DNA of 63,255 nucleotides from an uncultured Methylococcales bacterium (GCA_903902705.1 CAIUVX010000026.1:1-63255); one strand, 5' to 3'; shown: positions 28,594 through 37,521, counted from the stretch's first letter. Notes: generated by a model not told the origin, from the sequence alone. Program-made: numbers and translations.

Positions 28594-28719
28594 AGTAATC
28601 TTTTGTAAGAGGTGGCTATCTTGGTGTGCAAGCTGACAAGCACTCCACCGTTTTTCATCTTATTGTAAACGATTAACTAGCCGCTTCGTTTTTCTTCTTA
28701 AATAGCATCAAATCAATAT

Positions 28720-28914
28720 ATGAATAACAACTATCCAAATGAACAAGACACACTTATTTGCCACTGTAGCGGAACAACGGAAGCAAAAATTAAGGCATTG
28801 ATTTCTAATGAAGTCAACACGCTGGAAAAAATTGCCAATGCGACAGGCGCGACTACAGGCTGTGGTGCTTGTGAAGATTCGGTCGTGGAATTACTGACGA
28901 CGTTAACACTGTAA
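28720..28914 (+). CDS. BFD-like [2Fe-2S]-binding protein
   Basis: This 64-residue protein has the four cysteines of the BFD fold: ICHC near the N-terminus and TGCGACEDSV near the C-terminus. Such small proteins bind a 2Fe-2S cluster; Bfd itself reduces bacterioferritin to release iron. No bacterioferritin gene is adjacent, so the partner is unknown. It converges with the response-regulator gene. Confidence 0.82.
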   Translation: MNNNYPNEQDTLICHCSGTTEAKIKALISNEVNTLEKIANATGATTGCGACEDSVVELLTTLTL

Positions 28915-28958
28915 ATATAGGCTGCGTGCGATATTTTCCCATCAAAAACCATGACACT

Positions 28959-29621
28959 TTACTCCGTTTTTATTATGCCCAACAAAATCGCAATATGCAC
29001 TAACTCTGCTGCCGTAGATACTTTCAGTTTGCTTTTGATTTGTGTGCCGTAATTGGCAATGGTTTTATAACCTAGGCACAGTTCATTGGCAATTTTGTGG
29101 GCTGTGTAACCTTTTGCCAATAATAAAAACACATCGAATTCTCTGGCAGATAATGATTCTATAATGGCTTTGTAGTCGTCTCCGCTGGGTAGGGGTTCAT
29201 TAGCTGAGGGTTCAGTTTGTTTCAATAAGCCATGTTCAATATACAGTTCACCAGCGGCAACGATTTGTATCGCTTCAATTAAAATATCAGGATGGGCATT
29301 TTTGCTGATATAGCCTTTTGCACCTGCGTTGATGGCGCGGTCGATATACACGCTTTCATCGTGGACGCTGAATACTAATATTTTGGCATTGCTGTCACGG
29401 TGACAGATTCGCCTAATCGCTTCTAAGCCACCGATACCCGACATGGATAAATCCATTACCAGCACATCGGGCTGACATTCACTGTAAAGCTGACAAGCTT
29501 GTTCGCCGCGTTCGGCTTCAGCGATAACATTAATACTGTCTTCGGTGGCTAATAACATCCGAAAACCCGCACGAACAATTGCGTGATCGTCTACTAAAAT
29601 AATTTTTATCGGTGTGTTCAT
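28959..29621 (-). CDS. NarL/FixJ-type response regulator
   Basis: This 220-residue regulator has a receiver domain (KIILVDDHAIVRAGFRML, phospho-acceptor Asp in VLVMDLSMSG, Lys in GAKGYISKNA) and a LuxR-type HTH (LSAREFDVFLLLAKGYTAHK, ANELCLGYKTIANYG). It is cotranscribed with the histidine kinase, overlapping it by 4 bases. The pair is divergent from cstA, suggesting cstA as a target, which is inference from position only. Confidence 0.92.
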   Translation of the reverse strand: MNTPIKIILVDDHAIVRAGFRMLLATEDSINVIAEAERGEQACQLYSECQPDVLVMDLSMSGIGGLEAIRRICHRDSNAKILVFSVHDESVYIDRAINAGAKGYISKNAHPDILIEAIQIVAAGELYIEHGLLKQTEPSANEPLPSGDDYKAIIESLSAREFDVFLLLAKGYTAHKIANELCLGYKTIANYGTQIKSKLKVSTAAELVHIAILLGIIKTE

Positions 29622-30952
29622 GACAGGGGAATGCTCGCAAGGATGGTCATGCCTTGTTGGGGTTGATTTTGTAGGGTAAATTCACCGCCTAAACTATTAA
29701 TGCGTTCTTTCATACCCAATAAGCCAAAGCCTGTTTTTTCACTGTTTATACAGCCTTGTCCATTATCTGATACCGTTAATTGCAGAGTGTGCTGATCAAT
29801 TGCCACGCTGATACTAGCATGGGTGGCTTCGGCATGACGCACGGTATTGGTTAAACATTCTTGTACGACTCTAAACAGTTGAATAGCAATTTTAGCATCC
29901 AACTTATCAGCTTCATTACTACAATCCAGAGTGATTTTTAAATCGGGTTGTCTGATTGCCCAGTGATTAATCAAATCTTCCAGCGTGGCTGTTAAGCCCA
30001 ACTCAGTCAAAATCAAAGGATGCAGTTGGTGCATCATGGAGCGTACCACCGTCATTAAGTGGTCACAGGTGCTGATGATAGCATCTGTGCTTTGTTTAAT
30101 ATCAGCTTTGGGTCGTGCGGTAGTGACTGCCATGACTTTTATCGCAGTCAGTGATTGCCCCAATTCGTCATGTAGTTCTTGCGCTAGACGTTGGCGTTCA
30201 TCTTCTTGGATTTCCAGTGTGTGTTGAGCGAGGGCGCGGTTTTCACGTTTAACGGCATTGAGTTTGCTGGCGAGTTGGTTAATCGCGTTGGCAATATCAG
30301 CGTATTCTTTGATAGCAAAAGGTGGTAGTTTTTGCTGATATTGTCCAGATTCAATGACGTTTAGTGCGTTGACGATAGTAGTAATGGAGTTCAGGGTTTT
30401 GTTGAACACTAAATTAACCGCGAAAAAACTCAGCAACGTCAATGAACAAAATGAGGTAAAAAAAGCGATATTTTCTTGCCACACTTCGGTAATTTCATCG
30501 AGTGGATTGGCTTGAATCAGTAGCGTGAGCTGTTTGCCATCATTGAGCGTCAAAGTATGTTGCGTATTAAGCGGTTCGCCTTGCACCAGATTAATAAACC
30601 ATTGTGGCGGATTGTGTTCATCATTGCTAGACGAATTCGTATGCGGAAAACTCATAATCTGCCCAGAGGGTTGTTGTATTCGCACCGTTAAATGGCGGAT
30701 TTCTTCCAGCGCGTTTAGTTGTGGCAACCAGTTGGGTGTTTGTGAACTGTGAGAAAAACCAAAGCTAATCAGTTTAACGGCGAGTTGAATTGATGAATTC
30801 ACTTCTTTATTGACCGCAATCCGTGCCTGCCAGATTGCAATAGAACCACCTAGCAGTAGCACAGACAAGGACAGGAAAAAAATTCGGATATTGATTTGAT
30901 AGCGTAAACTCATGGAATGCGTTAGGTATTGTAAAAATACTGCATTATTCAC
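29618..30952 (-). CDS. Sensor histidine kinase (HisKA_3, NarX/UhpB type)
   Basis: This 444-residue membrane kinase has two transmembrane segments (about residues 22-42 and 170-190) flanking a roughly 125-residue periplasmic sensor region, a HAMP-like linker, and a HisKA_3 domain with the phospho-His in AQELHDELGQSLTAIKV. The ATPase domain shows RVVQECLTNTVRHAEA, VSDNGQGC and GLLGMKERI. It forms a two-component system with the overlapping response regulator. Confidence 0.92.
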   Translation of the reverse strand: MNNAVFLQYLTHSMSLRYQINIRIFFLSLSVLLLGGSIAIWQARIAVNKEVNSSIQLAVKLISFGFSHSSQTPNWLPQLNALEEIRHLTVRIQQPSGQIMSFPHTNSSSNDEHNPPQWFINLVQGEPLNTQHTLTLNDGKQLTLLIQANPLDEITEVWQENIAFFTSFCSLTLLSFFAVNLVFNKTLNSITTIVNALNVIESGQYQQKLPPFAIKEYADIANAINQLASKLNAVKRENRALAQHTLEIQEDERQRLAQELHDELGQSLTAIKVMAVTTARPKADIKQSTDAIISTCDHLMTVVRSMMHQLHPLILTELGLTATLEDLINHWAIRQPDLKITLDCSNEADKLDAKIAIQLFRVVQECLTNTVRHAEATHASISVAIDQHTLQLTVSDNGQGCINSEKTGFGLLGMKERINSLGGEFTLQNQPQQGMTILASIPLS

Positions 30953-31111
30953 GCCCTGCGGGTGATGTGCTAGAGGAAAAATTCCTTTTCAGCCACAAAA
31001 AACGGCGGTTCACTGTACAAATACCCCGATTCACCCTCGTAATATTGGTAATAGTTTTATTTTTCAGGATAATCACAGTTACTTTACAACTTAAAGCGTA
31101 AGAACTAACTC

Positions 31112-33181
31112 ATGAATATTTTATTAAAAAATACACTGTGGATAGCAGTTGCGGTACTGGGTGCTTCGGCAGTATCTGGCATTGCTTTGAATCGTGGTGA
31201 ACCGATTAACGCACTGTGGTTTATTACCGCTGCGTTGTGTGTCTATGCCATAGGCTACCGTTTTTATGCCGCGTGGATTGCGGCGACCGTGTTAATGGTT
31301 GATGAAACCCGCGCCACTCCCGCCGAACGGCTAGAAAATGGTAGCGACTTTGTCCCAACTAATAAGTGGATAGTGTTTGGACACCATTTTGCTGCGATAG
31401 CAGGGCCAGGCCCATTAGTTGGTCCGACATTAGCCGCGCAGTTTGGTTATTTACCAGGAACATTATGGATTTTATTTGGTGCGGTGTTGGGTGGTTGCGT
31501 ACAAGATATGGTGACGCTGTTTCTATCCACCCGCCGTGATGCCAAAAGTTTAGGGCAAATGGCACGCGATGAATTAGGTGCGTTAGGCGGTACGGCGGCG
31601 TTAATCGCTACCTTTGCCATTATGATTATTTTGATTGCTGTGCTGGGTTTGGTGGTGGTTAATGCGATGAAACACAGTCCGTGGGCAACCTTCACCGTAT
31701 CAGCGACTATTCCTATTGCGATGATCGTTGGTGTGTATATGCGCTATATCAGAGTCGGGCAGGTGTTAGAAGCCTCAGCGTTGGGCGTGGTGTTGCTGTT
31801 GCTGGCGGTTGCAGGTGGACGTGTCGTTGATGAAAGCGCGACCTTGCGGGTGTTATTTGACCACGAAGGCTTAACGCTGGCGTGGTGGGTAATGGCTTAT
31901 GGCTTTGCTGCTGCGATTTTGCCTGTGTGGTTGTTATTAGCTCCGCGTGATTATTTATCAACCTATATGAAACTCGGCACGATTACGCTGTTGGCGGTCG
32001 CTATTATCCTATTGCAACCCGATGTCAAAATGCCCGCTATCACCCAATTTGTCGATGGTACTGGACCCATTTTTGGCGGCAAATTATTTCCGTTTGTCTT
32101 TATTACCATTGCCTGTGGTGCGATTTCTGGCTTTCACGCGCTAATTGCCTCAGGTACTACGCCTAAATTACTGACCAATGAACGCGATATTCGCATGATT
32201 GGTTACGGTGGAATGCTGTTGGAATCCTTTGTGGCGATTATGGCAATGATAGCCGCGACTGTATTAGACCCAGGGGTATTTTTTGCCATTAATAGTTCAG
32301 CGGGCGTGGTCGGAAAGGAAGCCATTGATGCCGTTGCAAAGATTTCTTCATGGGGTTATCCCGTCACTGTTGAACAAATGCAGTTTTTAGCCCAACAAAT
32401 GGGTGAAGCGACTTTATTTGCACGCACAGGTGGCGCACCATCATTAGCGGTCGGTATGGCAAGTATTTTCGGCAGTGCCTTCGGTCAAGGAATGTTAGCC
32501 TTGTGGTATCACTTCGCCATTATGTTTGAGGCGATATTTATTTTGACCACGCTGGATGCAGGAACACGCGTTGGACGATTTATGCTGCAAGATATTTTAG
32601 GCAATAAATGGGCAGCAATGGGGCAAACGTCATGGCTGCCTTCGGTGATTTTTACCAGCGCGGTAGTGGTATCGGCGTGGGGTTATTTTTTGTATATCGG
32701 TGTGATTGACCCTAACGGCGGCGTGAATATTTTGTGGCCATTGTTTGGTATTGCTAATCAAATGTTAGCCGCGATTGCTTTGTGTGTGGCAACTGGCATT
32801 TTAGTCAAATCAGATAAAGGCAAGTTTGCGTTTATCACAGGCGCACCGTTGTTATGGCTGATTATTATCACCAGCACCGCCGCGTGGCAAAAACTCACCA
32901 GTGACGATATTCGCATTGGATTTTTGGCAGCCGCCAATGATTTATCCAGCAAGTTAGCCGCAGGCTTATTGCCACCTGATAAAGCCATTGTCGCACCTAA
33001 ACTGATTTTTAATTTTCAACTTGATGCCGTCCTCACGGTGTTTTTCGTCTGTTTATTGTGGCTGATTGTGTTTGATATGGTGCGCGTGTGTGTGCGTTAT
33101 CTCATGGGAAAACCTGTTCCCGCTTTGACCGAATCACCGCACATTCCTAGTCGCTTAGTGGAAGATTGGGTGAGAGATTAA
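31112..33181 (+). CDS. cstA: CstA-family peptide/pyruvate transporter
   Basis: This 689-residue polytopic membrane protein shows the CstA landmarks: GHHFAAIAGPGPLVGPTLAAQ early on, ACGAISGFHALIASGTTPK in the middle, and NILWPLFGIANQMLAAIAL later. CstA/BtsT-type proteins import peptides or pyruvate under carbon limitation. A small YbdD partner gene follows, as in other bacteria. A divergent two-component system upstream may control it. Confidence 0.95.
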   Translation: MNILLKNTLWIAVAVLGASAVSGIALNRGEPINALWFITAALCVYAIGYRFYAAWIAATVLMVDETRATPAERLENGSDFVPTNKWIVFGHHFAAIAGPGPLVGPTLAAQFGYLPGTLWILFGAVLGGCVQDMVTLFLSTRRDAKSLGQMARDELGALGGTAALIATFAIMIILIAVLGLVVVNAMKHSPWATFTVSATIPIAMIVGVYMRYIRVGQVLEASALGVVLLLLAVAGGRVVDESATLRVLFDHEGLTLAWWVMAYGFAAAILPVWLLLAPRDYLSTYMKLGTITLLAVAIILLQPDVKMPAITQFVDGTGPIFGGKLFPFVFITIACGAISGFHALIASGTTPKLLTNERDIRMIGYGGMLLESFVAIMAMIAATVLDPGVFFAINSSAGVVGKEAIDAVAKISSWGYPVTVEQMQFLAQQMGEATLFARTGGAPSLAVGMASIFGSAFGQGMLALWYHFAIMFEAIFILTTLDAGTRVGRFMLQDILGNKWAAMGQTSWLPSVIFTSAVVVSAWGYFLYIGVIDPNGGVNILWPLFGIANQMLAAIALCVATGILVKSDKGKFAFITGAPLLWLIIITSTAAWQKLTSDDIRIGFLAAANDLSSKLAAGLLPPDKAIVAPKLIFNFQLDAVLTVFFVCLLWLIVFDMVRVCVRYLMGKPVPALTESPHIPSRLVEDWVRD

Positions 33182-33183
33182 TT

Positions 33184-33366
33184 ATGTTCAAATCCATTAA
33201 GTTTTTTTGGCAAGCCATTCGACAATTATCGGGTGATGATGCCTATGAGCGGTATTTAATCCATTATGCTCAACATCATTCAGCTGACGGTGAGCCACTC
33301 AGTAAAAAAGCGTTTTTTAAACAATGGCAGGATGAAAAATGGCGGGGAGTGAAGCGGTGTTGTTGA
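33184..33366 (+). CDS. YbdD/YjiX family small protein
   Basis: This 60-residue protein follows cstA by 2 bases. It has FWQAIRQLSGDDAYERYLIHY and ends with WRGVKRCC, the family pattern including basic C-terminal residues. YbdD-type proteins are needed for CstA/BtsT transport in E. coli (established). ATG at 33184 is preferred over the GTG at 33166 inside cstA. Confidence 0.88.
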   Translation: MFKSIKFFWQAIRQLSGDDAYERYLIHYAQHHSADGEPLSKKAFFKQWQDEKWRGVKRCC

Positions 33367-33383
33367 ATAGATTTTAGATGATA

Positions 33384-33418
33384 TAGACCTGTCAGGTTTT
33401 TAAAACCTGACAGGTCTA
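33384..33418. repeat. 35-bp palindromic repeat PAL-B, complete copy
   Basis: Seventeen-base arms (tagacctgtcaggtttt and its complement) meet at a single central T. The right 26 bases recur exactly at 3321-3346. The copy lies between the convergent ybdD and fhcA genes and could serve as a bidirectional hairpin terminator, although it lacks a T-run beyond the stem. Confidence 0.85.
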
Positions 33419-33423
33419 CGCCG

Positions 33424-35082
33424 TTAATTTCTCAGCGGATGCACTGTTAAACTACCGCGCCCATCTTCGGTAATTTCATCATCACTGATTTTAAAATTGC
33501 CCAGTTTCATAGTTAGATATTTATCAAAATACTCTTTCAAGCCTTTTTCAACCGATGGATCAAAGTCAGGCTGCATGACGTGCGTTGTTCCCCACTTAGT
33601 GGAAACTACTTTGCCATTCACTACCACCAATTGACCGTCTTTAAACACATAATCAGGTTTTTCAAACATTTGTTGACGGTTGGCATTGTCGGTGTAGACG
33701 GTAATATCCGCCCAGTTGCCCGCGCTTAAACCTCCTCTATCGTGTAAACCAATGAGTTTTGCTGCCCCTGCGCGGGTCATAATAGCGATTTCTTGCAACG
33801 TGTATTCACGTTCAATACTTGCCAGCGTCGTCATTTTCTGCGCTTCGGGGTGAATGGTTGACAGCACGTCATTACGGAAACTTCTATCCATCAGCAAACG
33901 AATCAAATGCGGATAGCTCATAAACGGTGCGCCGTTCGGGTGGTCAGTGGTTAAGAAAATGCGCCACGGATCATTGACTAATAAAAAGGTTTCCAAACCA
34001 ATCGCCCATTGCAAGGCATTAACGAAGTTTTTATCTTTGTATTTGAATGGCACAACGCCACAACCTGCATCACATTCAATGTCCATCGTCACCCATTTAT
34101 TGGGACTGGCAAATTTATTATTGGCGTGTTGGCGCATACTGTCGCCTGAGGCGGTGACGGTTTGCCCGAATAAAATTTGTCCGACATCGATGGTGATGTT
34201 TTTGTTGGCATTCACCGCTTCGGCAATTTGTGCAGCACCCGAAGAAAATTTTAAATCGCCTTCCGTGCCGTAGCTATGGAACTGAATATGCGTTAAGTGC
34301 ATCGGCAAACCACCGATACCTTGAATGGTGTCTAGCGTGGTTTGCATATTACCCGCCACACCCAGATTACAACCGTGAACGTGTAACGGATGATGCACAC
34401 CGATTTCTTTCACAGCGGTGGCTAACACTTGCAGGATTTCACGCGGAGTCACACCGTAATGGCTGTTTTGTTCGTCTAAATCTAGCTGGCGTTGGTTAAA
34501 TTTAAACGCATTAATCCCACCTGGATTAACCACTTTAACACCGATAGCTTTCGCGCCGTGCATTGTCCACGCCACATAATCATTAATGGCTTTCTGATCT
34601 TTTTTAGCGGTCAACATACGCAGCAAATAATCATCACTGCCCAGCATCACATAACCGCCTTTATCCAGAATAGGAATATCGCCCATTTCCATGTGCGCCT
34701 GACGGGCATTAATCGGCAATACCGCAGGTTCAAAACCAGCGGTATACCCCATTTCCGCATAACGATAGCCCGTGACAAAGGTGCTAGGCATGGCATGACC
34801 GCAACCAGAGCGGGTGATGTCGCTACGGTGTACGGGGTCTTGACGATGATCTTCTGGCAACAAAGTCCGCGCAATATTACCCTTACCGCCGCCAATATGG
34901 GTGTGCATATCAATAGCACCCGACATCACGACTTTGCCTTGCAAATCATATTCTTTATCCAGCAAAAAATCGCCGACAGGCTTATTAACAATACGCCCAT
35001 CCTGAATATAAATATCCTGTTGTTGTCCGTCTATGCCGCTGGCAGGGTCGTAGACAATGCCGTTTGTGAGTTTAATTAACAT
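33424..35082 (-). CDS. fhcA: Formyltransferase/hydrolase complex subunit A
   Basis: This 552-residue amidohydrolase-fold protein is homologous to formylmethanofuran dehydrogenase subunit A. Metal-binding segments include IDMHTHIGGGKGN near residue 60, HPLHVHGCNLGVAGN near 230, and TTDHPNGAPF near 385. In methylotrophs Fhc releases formate from a methanofuran-like cofactor in the H4MPT pathway. fhcA normally clusters with fhcB, fhcD and fhcC, but here it stands alone: upstream is a long repeat region and downstream a convergent gene. AAGGAA precedes the ATG. Confidence 0.93.
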   Translation of the reverse strand: MLIKLTNGIVYDPASGIDGQQQDIYIQDGRIVNKPVGDFLLDKEYDLQGKVVMSGAIDMHTHIGGGKGNIARTLLPEDHRQDPVHRSDITRSGCGHAMPSTFVTGYRYAEMGYTAGFEPAVLPINARQAHMEMGDIPILDKGGYVMLGSDDYLLRMLTAKKDQKAINDYVAWTMHGAKAIGVKVVNPGGINAFKFNQRQLDLDEQNSHYGVTPREILQVLATAVKEIGVHHPLHVHGCNLGVAGNMQTTLDTIQGIGGLPMHLTHIQFHSYGTEGDLKFSSGAAQIAEAVNANKNITIDVGQILFGQTVTASGDSMRQHANNKFASPNKWVTMDIECDAGCGVVPFKYKDKNFVNALQWAIGLETFLLVNDPWRIFLTTDHPNGAPFMSYPHLIRLLMDRSFRNDVLSTIHPEAQKMTTLASIEREYTLQEIAIMTRAGAAKLIGLHDRGGLSAGNWADITVYTDNANRQQMFEKPDYVFKDGQLVVVNGKVVSTKWGTTHVMQPDFDPSVEKGLKEYFDKYLTMKLGNFKISDDEITEDGRGSLTVHPLRN

Positions 35083-35225
35083 GGTGTTTCCTTAAAAACG
35101 GGGTTTGTGATTTGGGGAATGCGGTGTATTAGCGATAGTTTAACATTGTTCGAGTCCATAAGATGCGCTGAGATTATGAAGCCAGTCTTATGTCTAACAG
35201 TGAATAAAATGATTACAAAATCGAT

Positions 35226-35365
35226 CATCGTTCCAACGCTCCACGTTGGAATGCGTCCGAGGACACTTCAGCGTCCTCGTTTCAATCTGTCTTATTGCTG
35301 ATGCGTTCACAATGAAGACGCTGGAGCGTCAACTTAGGCATTCCAACGCAGAGCGTTGGAACGAT
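35226..35365. repeat. Composite repeat with inverted ends, containing the second 52-bp copy
   Basis: The element begins atcgttccaacgct and ends with the complement agcgttggaacgat. Inside are gaggacacttcagcgtcctc and, at 35314-35365, a 52-base stretch that matches 7407-7458 with one difference. The inverted ends and modular stems suggest a small non-autonomous element of about 140 bp. Confidence 0.75.
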
Positions 35366-35396
35366 ATATGGGGGGGTATGGGCGGCATGATCTCTC

Positions 35397-35462
35397 GTTC
35401 CCACGCGCCGCGTTGTAGACCGCAGCGCGGTCTGTATGAATTCCCACGCAGCGCGTGGGAAC
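35397..35462. repeat. 66-bp element with inverted ends gttcccacgc / gcgtgggaac
   Basis: Ten-base inverted ends enclose a second perfect stem, agaccgc-agc-gcggtct at 35417-35433. The start resembles tctcgttcccaagctctgc just after 37521, suggesting related copies. No coding content. Confidence 0.7.
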
Positions 35463-35485
35463 TAGATAAAAAATGTAGGAGAGCC

Positions 35486-35564
35486 ATAGGATGTGCCGAC
35501 GATAGGAGGCGCATCATTCGCGTCATAACTCGAACGATGCGCTTCGTACCTCAGCACATCCTAT
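35486..35564. repeat. Inverted repeat ataggatgtgc / gcacatcctat
   Basis: Eleven-base inverted ends enclose internal complementary segments (gcgcatcattcg and cgaacgatgcgc). The right part (cttcgtacctcagc-catcctat) is repeated in direct orientation shortly after, ending near 35608. This looks like a partly duplicated REP-type unit. Confidence 0.7.
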
Positions 35565-35702
35565 AATTAGCGCATCTTATCGCGTTTCGTACCTCAGCTC
35601 ATCCTATCGTGCTCGATTACCTTTTGGTGGTCAGGGCTTTTCTAGTTTATAATCTTCACACCATAAAATTATAGTTTTTCAGTTTCCGATTAAGTTATAA
35701 CT

Positions 35703-35757
35703 GTTCGTCTTGAGCTTGTCGAAGGGTGTTTATAATTCGATAAGCTCACCATGAATG
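35703..35757. repeat. Inverted repeat tgagcttgtcgaa / ttcgataagctca
   Basis: The two arms face each other across about 15 bases with one mismatch. A related string gtgagcttatcgaacagcg occurs near 38511. Repeats of this type are scattered through many environmental bacterial genomes. It lies about 65 bases before the start of the membrane protein gene. Confidence 0.65.
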
Positions 35758-35821
35758 GATTAACATAGGTCAAAAATATTATATTTTTAGACGCTGAACC
35801 ACTTTAGCTTTGAATGCACTT

Positions 35822-36709
35822 ATGACCCCCGAAAATAATCAGCAGCAATCGTCAGAAAAAACTAGCGATGAAAAGAAGGCACCCAATATCGAACATGGTG
35901 CTGAAACTAAAGAGCCACTAAGAAAAAAACCTATCAGCTCAGGAAAATATGATAAGTTTCATAGTGCATTGGGGGGGTGGGATCGCTTTTGGTCATTCGT
36001 TTCAAGCGGGTTGTTTTTTATGCTCTTTGGATCGACGATACTGTTTCTCGCATATAAAACAATGACCCATACCCATAGCTCATTTACTTTTGTGCTTGTG
36101 GTAGTGGGGATTGCGATTCTTCTGTATGGCACTGGCACTCAGGGAGCAGGGGAATTTGCTAGTGAGAACGGAGGTACCCGCTATAAAGCGGCAATCGCTG
36201 GTGGTGCAGGTTTACTTGCCTTTGCGATAGGCGTTGGAATGATTTTAAATCATAAGGATATAAAAGCAACATTTGGAATACAGCAAAAGTATGTCCGGAT
36301 TCCCCTATTCAACGAAAGTAATAATGAAGATCTTGCTAATTATATCGCAGTCGCAACAGTAGGTGGCATGAATGTCCCTACCGTGTTGCGTGGGAAGGTA
36401 ATCGAAATTTATGCTCCTTACTTGGCTGGGCAAGAAGAAAGTACTGTTATTATTTCTGTTAATGTTAATCTTTATAATTATAAAATTGATCCCAAAACGA
36501 GGATGCCTATTGAACGCGACCAAGACATTACGTTTTCGGACGCCGATTTGGACATTGACAGCGGGTTCGAATTTCCACGAGTAAAGATGAAGAAAGGTAT
36601 AAGAATTTCTTTTCTTGAGTCCGTCTCCAGTAACTCGGCGACGACTGACACTGACAAGTTAGGTAACAAAAGCCCTTTACCCCCACCTTCTACAACGCAG
36701 TTCAGGTGA
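35822..36709 (+). CDS. Membrane protein of unknown function (pair, gene 1)
   Basis: This 295-residue protein starts with a charged, Glu/Lys-rich cytoplasmic tail of about 50 residues. Three hydrophobic segments follow (FVSSGLFFMLFGSTILFLAY, FTFVLVVVGIAILLYGTG, AAIAGGAGLLAFAIGVGMIL), and then a soluble C-terminal domain of about 150 residues rich in beta-type sequence. I do not recognise the family. Its stop is 5 bases before the ATG of the next gene, so the two form an operon. Both flanks are long repeat regions, so the pair behaves like an accessory cassette. TTG at 35810 is an alternative start. Confidence 0.65.
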   Translation: MTPENNQQQSSEKTSDEKKAPNIEHGAETKEPLRKKPISSGKYDKFHSALGGWDRFWSFVSSGLFFMLFGSTILFLAYKTMTHTHSSFTFVLVVVGIAILLYGTGTQGAGEFASENGGTRYKAAIAGGAGLLAFAIGVGMILNHKDIKATFGIQQKYVRIPLFNESNNEDLANYIAVATVGGMNVPTVLRGKVIEIYAPYLAGQEESTVIISVNVNLYNYKIDPKTRMPIERDQDITFSDADLDIDSGFEFPRVKMKKGIRISFLESVSSNSATTDTDKLGNKSPLPPPSTTQFR

Positions 36710-36714
36710 TAAAC

Positions 36715-37521
36715 ATGATACGTTTCCAATATTGCATCACTTTATTTTTTTTATTTGCCAGCGCAGTGGCGCAGGGGCAGTGTGACCCTTATTTTAGATC
36801 AGTATTTGAATCCAATACAGCCATATCGGCTGAATTGCTTGTGAACGAAGACCTTGCAATAGAATGTCTGGTTCAGTCTCTAAAGAGGCTGAGTCAAAAT
36901 GTTGTGTCACCGAATATCGAAGAAAGCAAACGAGGTGCTTTAAATCGTGCATCAGCAGCCCTTCTTCGTATCGTGGATAAGGGAAAAATGCCCCCAATAG
37001 ACGCAATACAAAAGATACGGCTTAAGGATGATATTTCTGTGGCTTCCGTACTATCTTTTGGTGCTCGCAATGAAGACCGTGAGACACGTTTAAACAGTGC
37101 TGGTTTACTATCTAATATTATTGATAATAGCACTGTATGTGTACCCATGGATCACCTCGCGGATCCCGAATTGTTGAAATCTGAATGGGGTATAAACGGT
37201 AGAGCAAACCTTATAGCTGTTGTTTCGGTCGTAGCACCATGGGCATATAAATCGAATTATACAAATATGAAACAACTAGTGGATTTCTTGGAAAAACAAC
37301 TTGAAGGTAAAGAGAATATTCTCGAAACCAAGGATATACTAAACAATTTAAAGGCTCGCCTTTTATACCAAGATACACTTTCTAACCCAAACAGGAACAG
37401 TGATAATTCGCGGATAATGGAAGGGTGTCAAAAAATGCAGCCCAAATGGGCAAACACTCCGCAGTTTAAGCTCAATTATCCGATGATTACCAAGACTACA
37501 ACGGAAGGAGAGGCGCAATAA
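36715..37521 (+). CDS. Secreted protein of unknown function (pair, gene 2)
   Basis: This 268-residue protein has a signal peptide (IRFQYCITLFFLFASAVAQG, cleavage near GQ-CD) and a helical mature region with HEAT-like spacing (LNRASAALLRIVDKGKMP, LNSAGLLSNIIDN). It contains cysteines in QCDPY, IECLVQ, TVCVPM and EGCQKM, which may form disulfides. Family not recognised. It is cotranscribed with the membrane protein gene, so a shared envelope role is likely. The GTG at 36706 would overlap the upstream stop; the ATG at 36715 begins the signal peptide. Confidence 0.6.
   Translation: MIRFQYCITLFFLFASAVAQGQCDPYFRSVFESNTAISAELLVNEDLAIECLVQSLKRLSQNVVSPNIEESKRGALNRASAALLRIVDKGKMPPIDAIQKIRLKDDISVASVLSFGARNEDRETRLNSAGLLSNIIDNSTVCVPMDHLADPELLKSEWGINGRANLIAVVSVVAPWAYKSNYTNMKQLVDFLEKQLEGKENILETKDILNNLKARLLYQDTLSNPNRNSDNSRIMEGCQKMQPKWANTPQFKLNYPMITKTTTEGEAQ

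Larger units (their letters stand above)
35083..35821. other. Repeat-rich intergenic region upstream of fhcA
   Basis: This 739-base gap holds no convincing gene. It contains the fhcA promoter at its left end, then a stack of at least four different repeat families listed separately (35226-35365, 35397-35462, 35486-35564 and 35703-35757). The right end should carry the promoter for the membrane/secreted gene pair. Short open frames here are accounted for by the repeats. Confidence 0.7.

Noticed and set aside
33947-34273. 108-residue frame opposite fhcA
   Set aside because: Shadow of conserved fhcA codons.
34492-35079. 195-residue open frame opposite fhcA
   Set aside because: It is the antisense shadow of a strongly conserved gene and has no recognisable motif.
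35246-35566. 106-residue frame in the repeat region upstream of fhcA
   Set aside because: It translates the inverted repeats and has no conserved protein features.
35083-35821. Possible CRISPR array in the repeat-rich gap
   Set aside because: The repeats belong to different families with no regular spacing or unique spacers.
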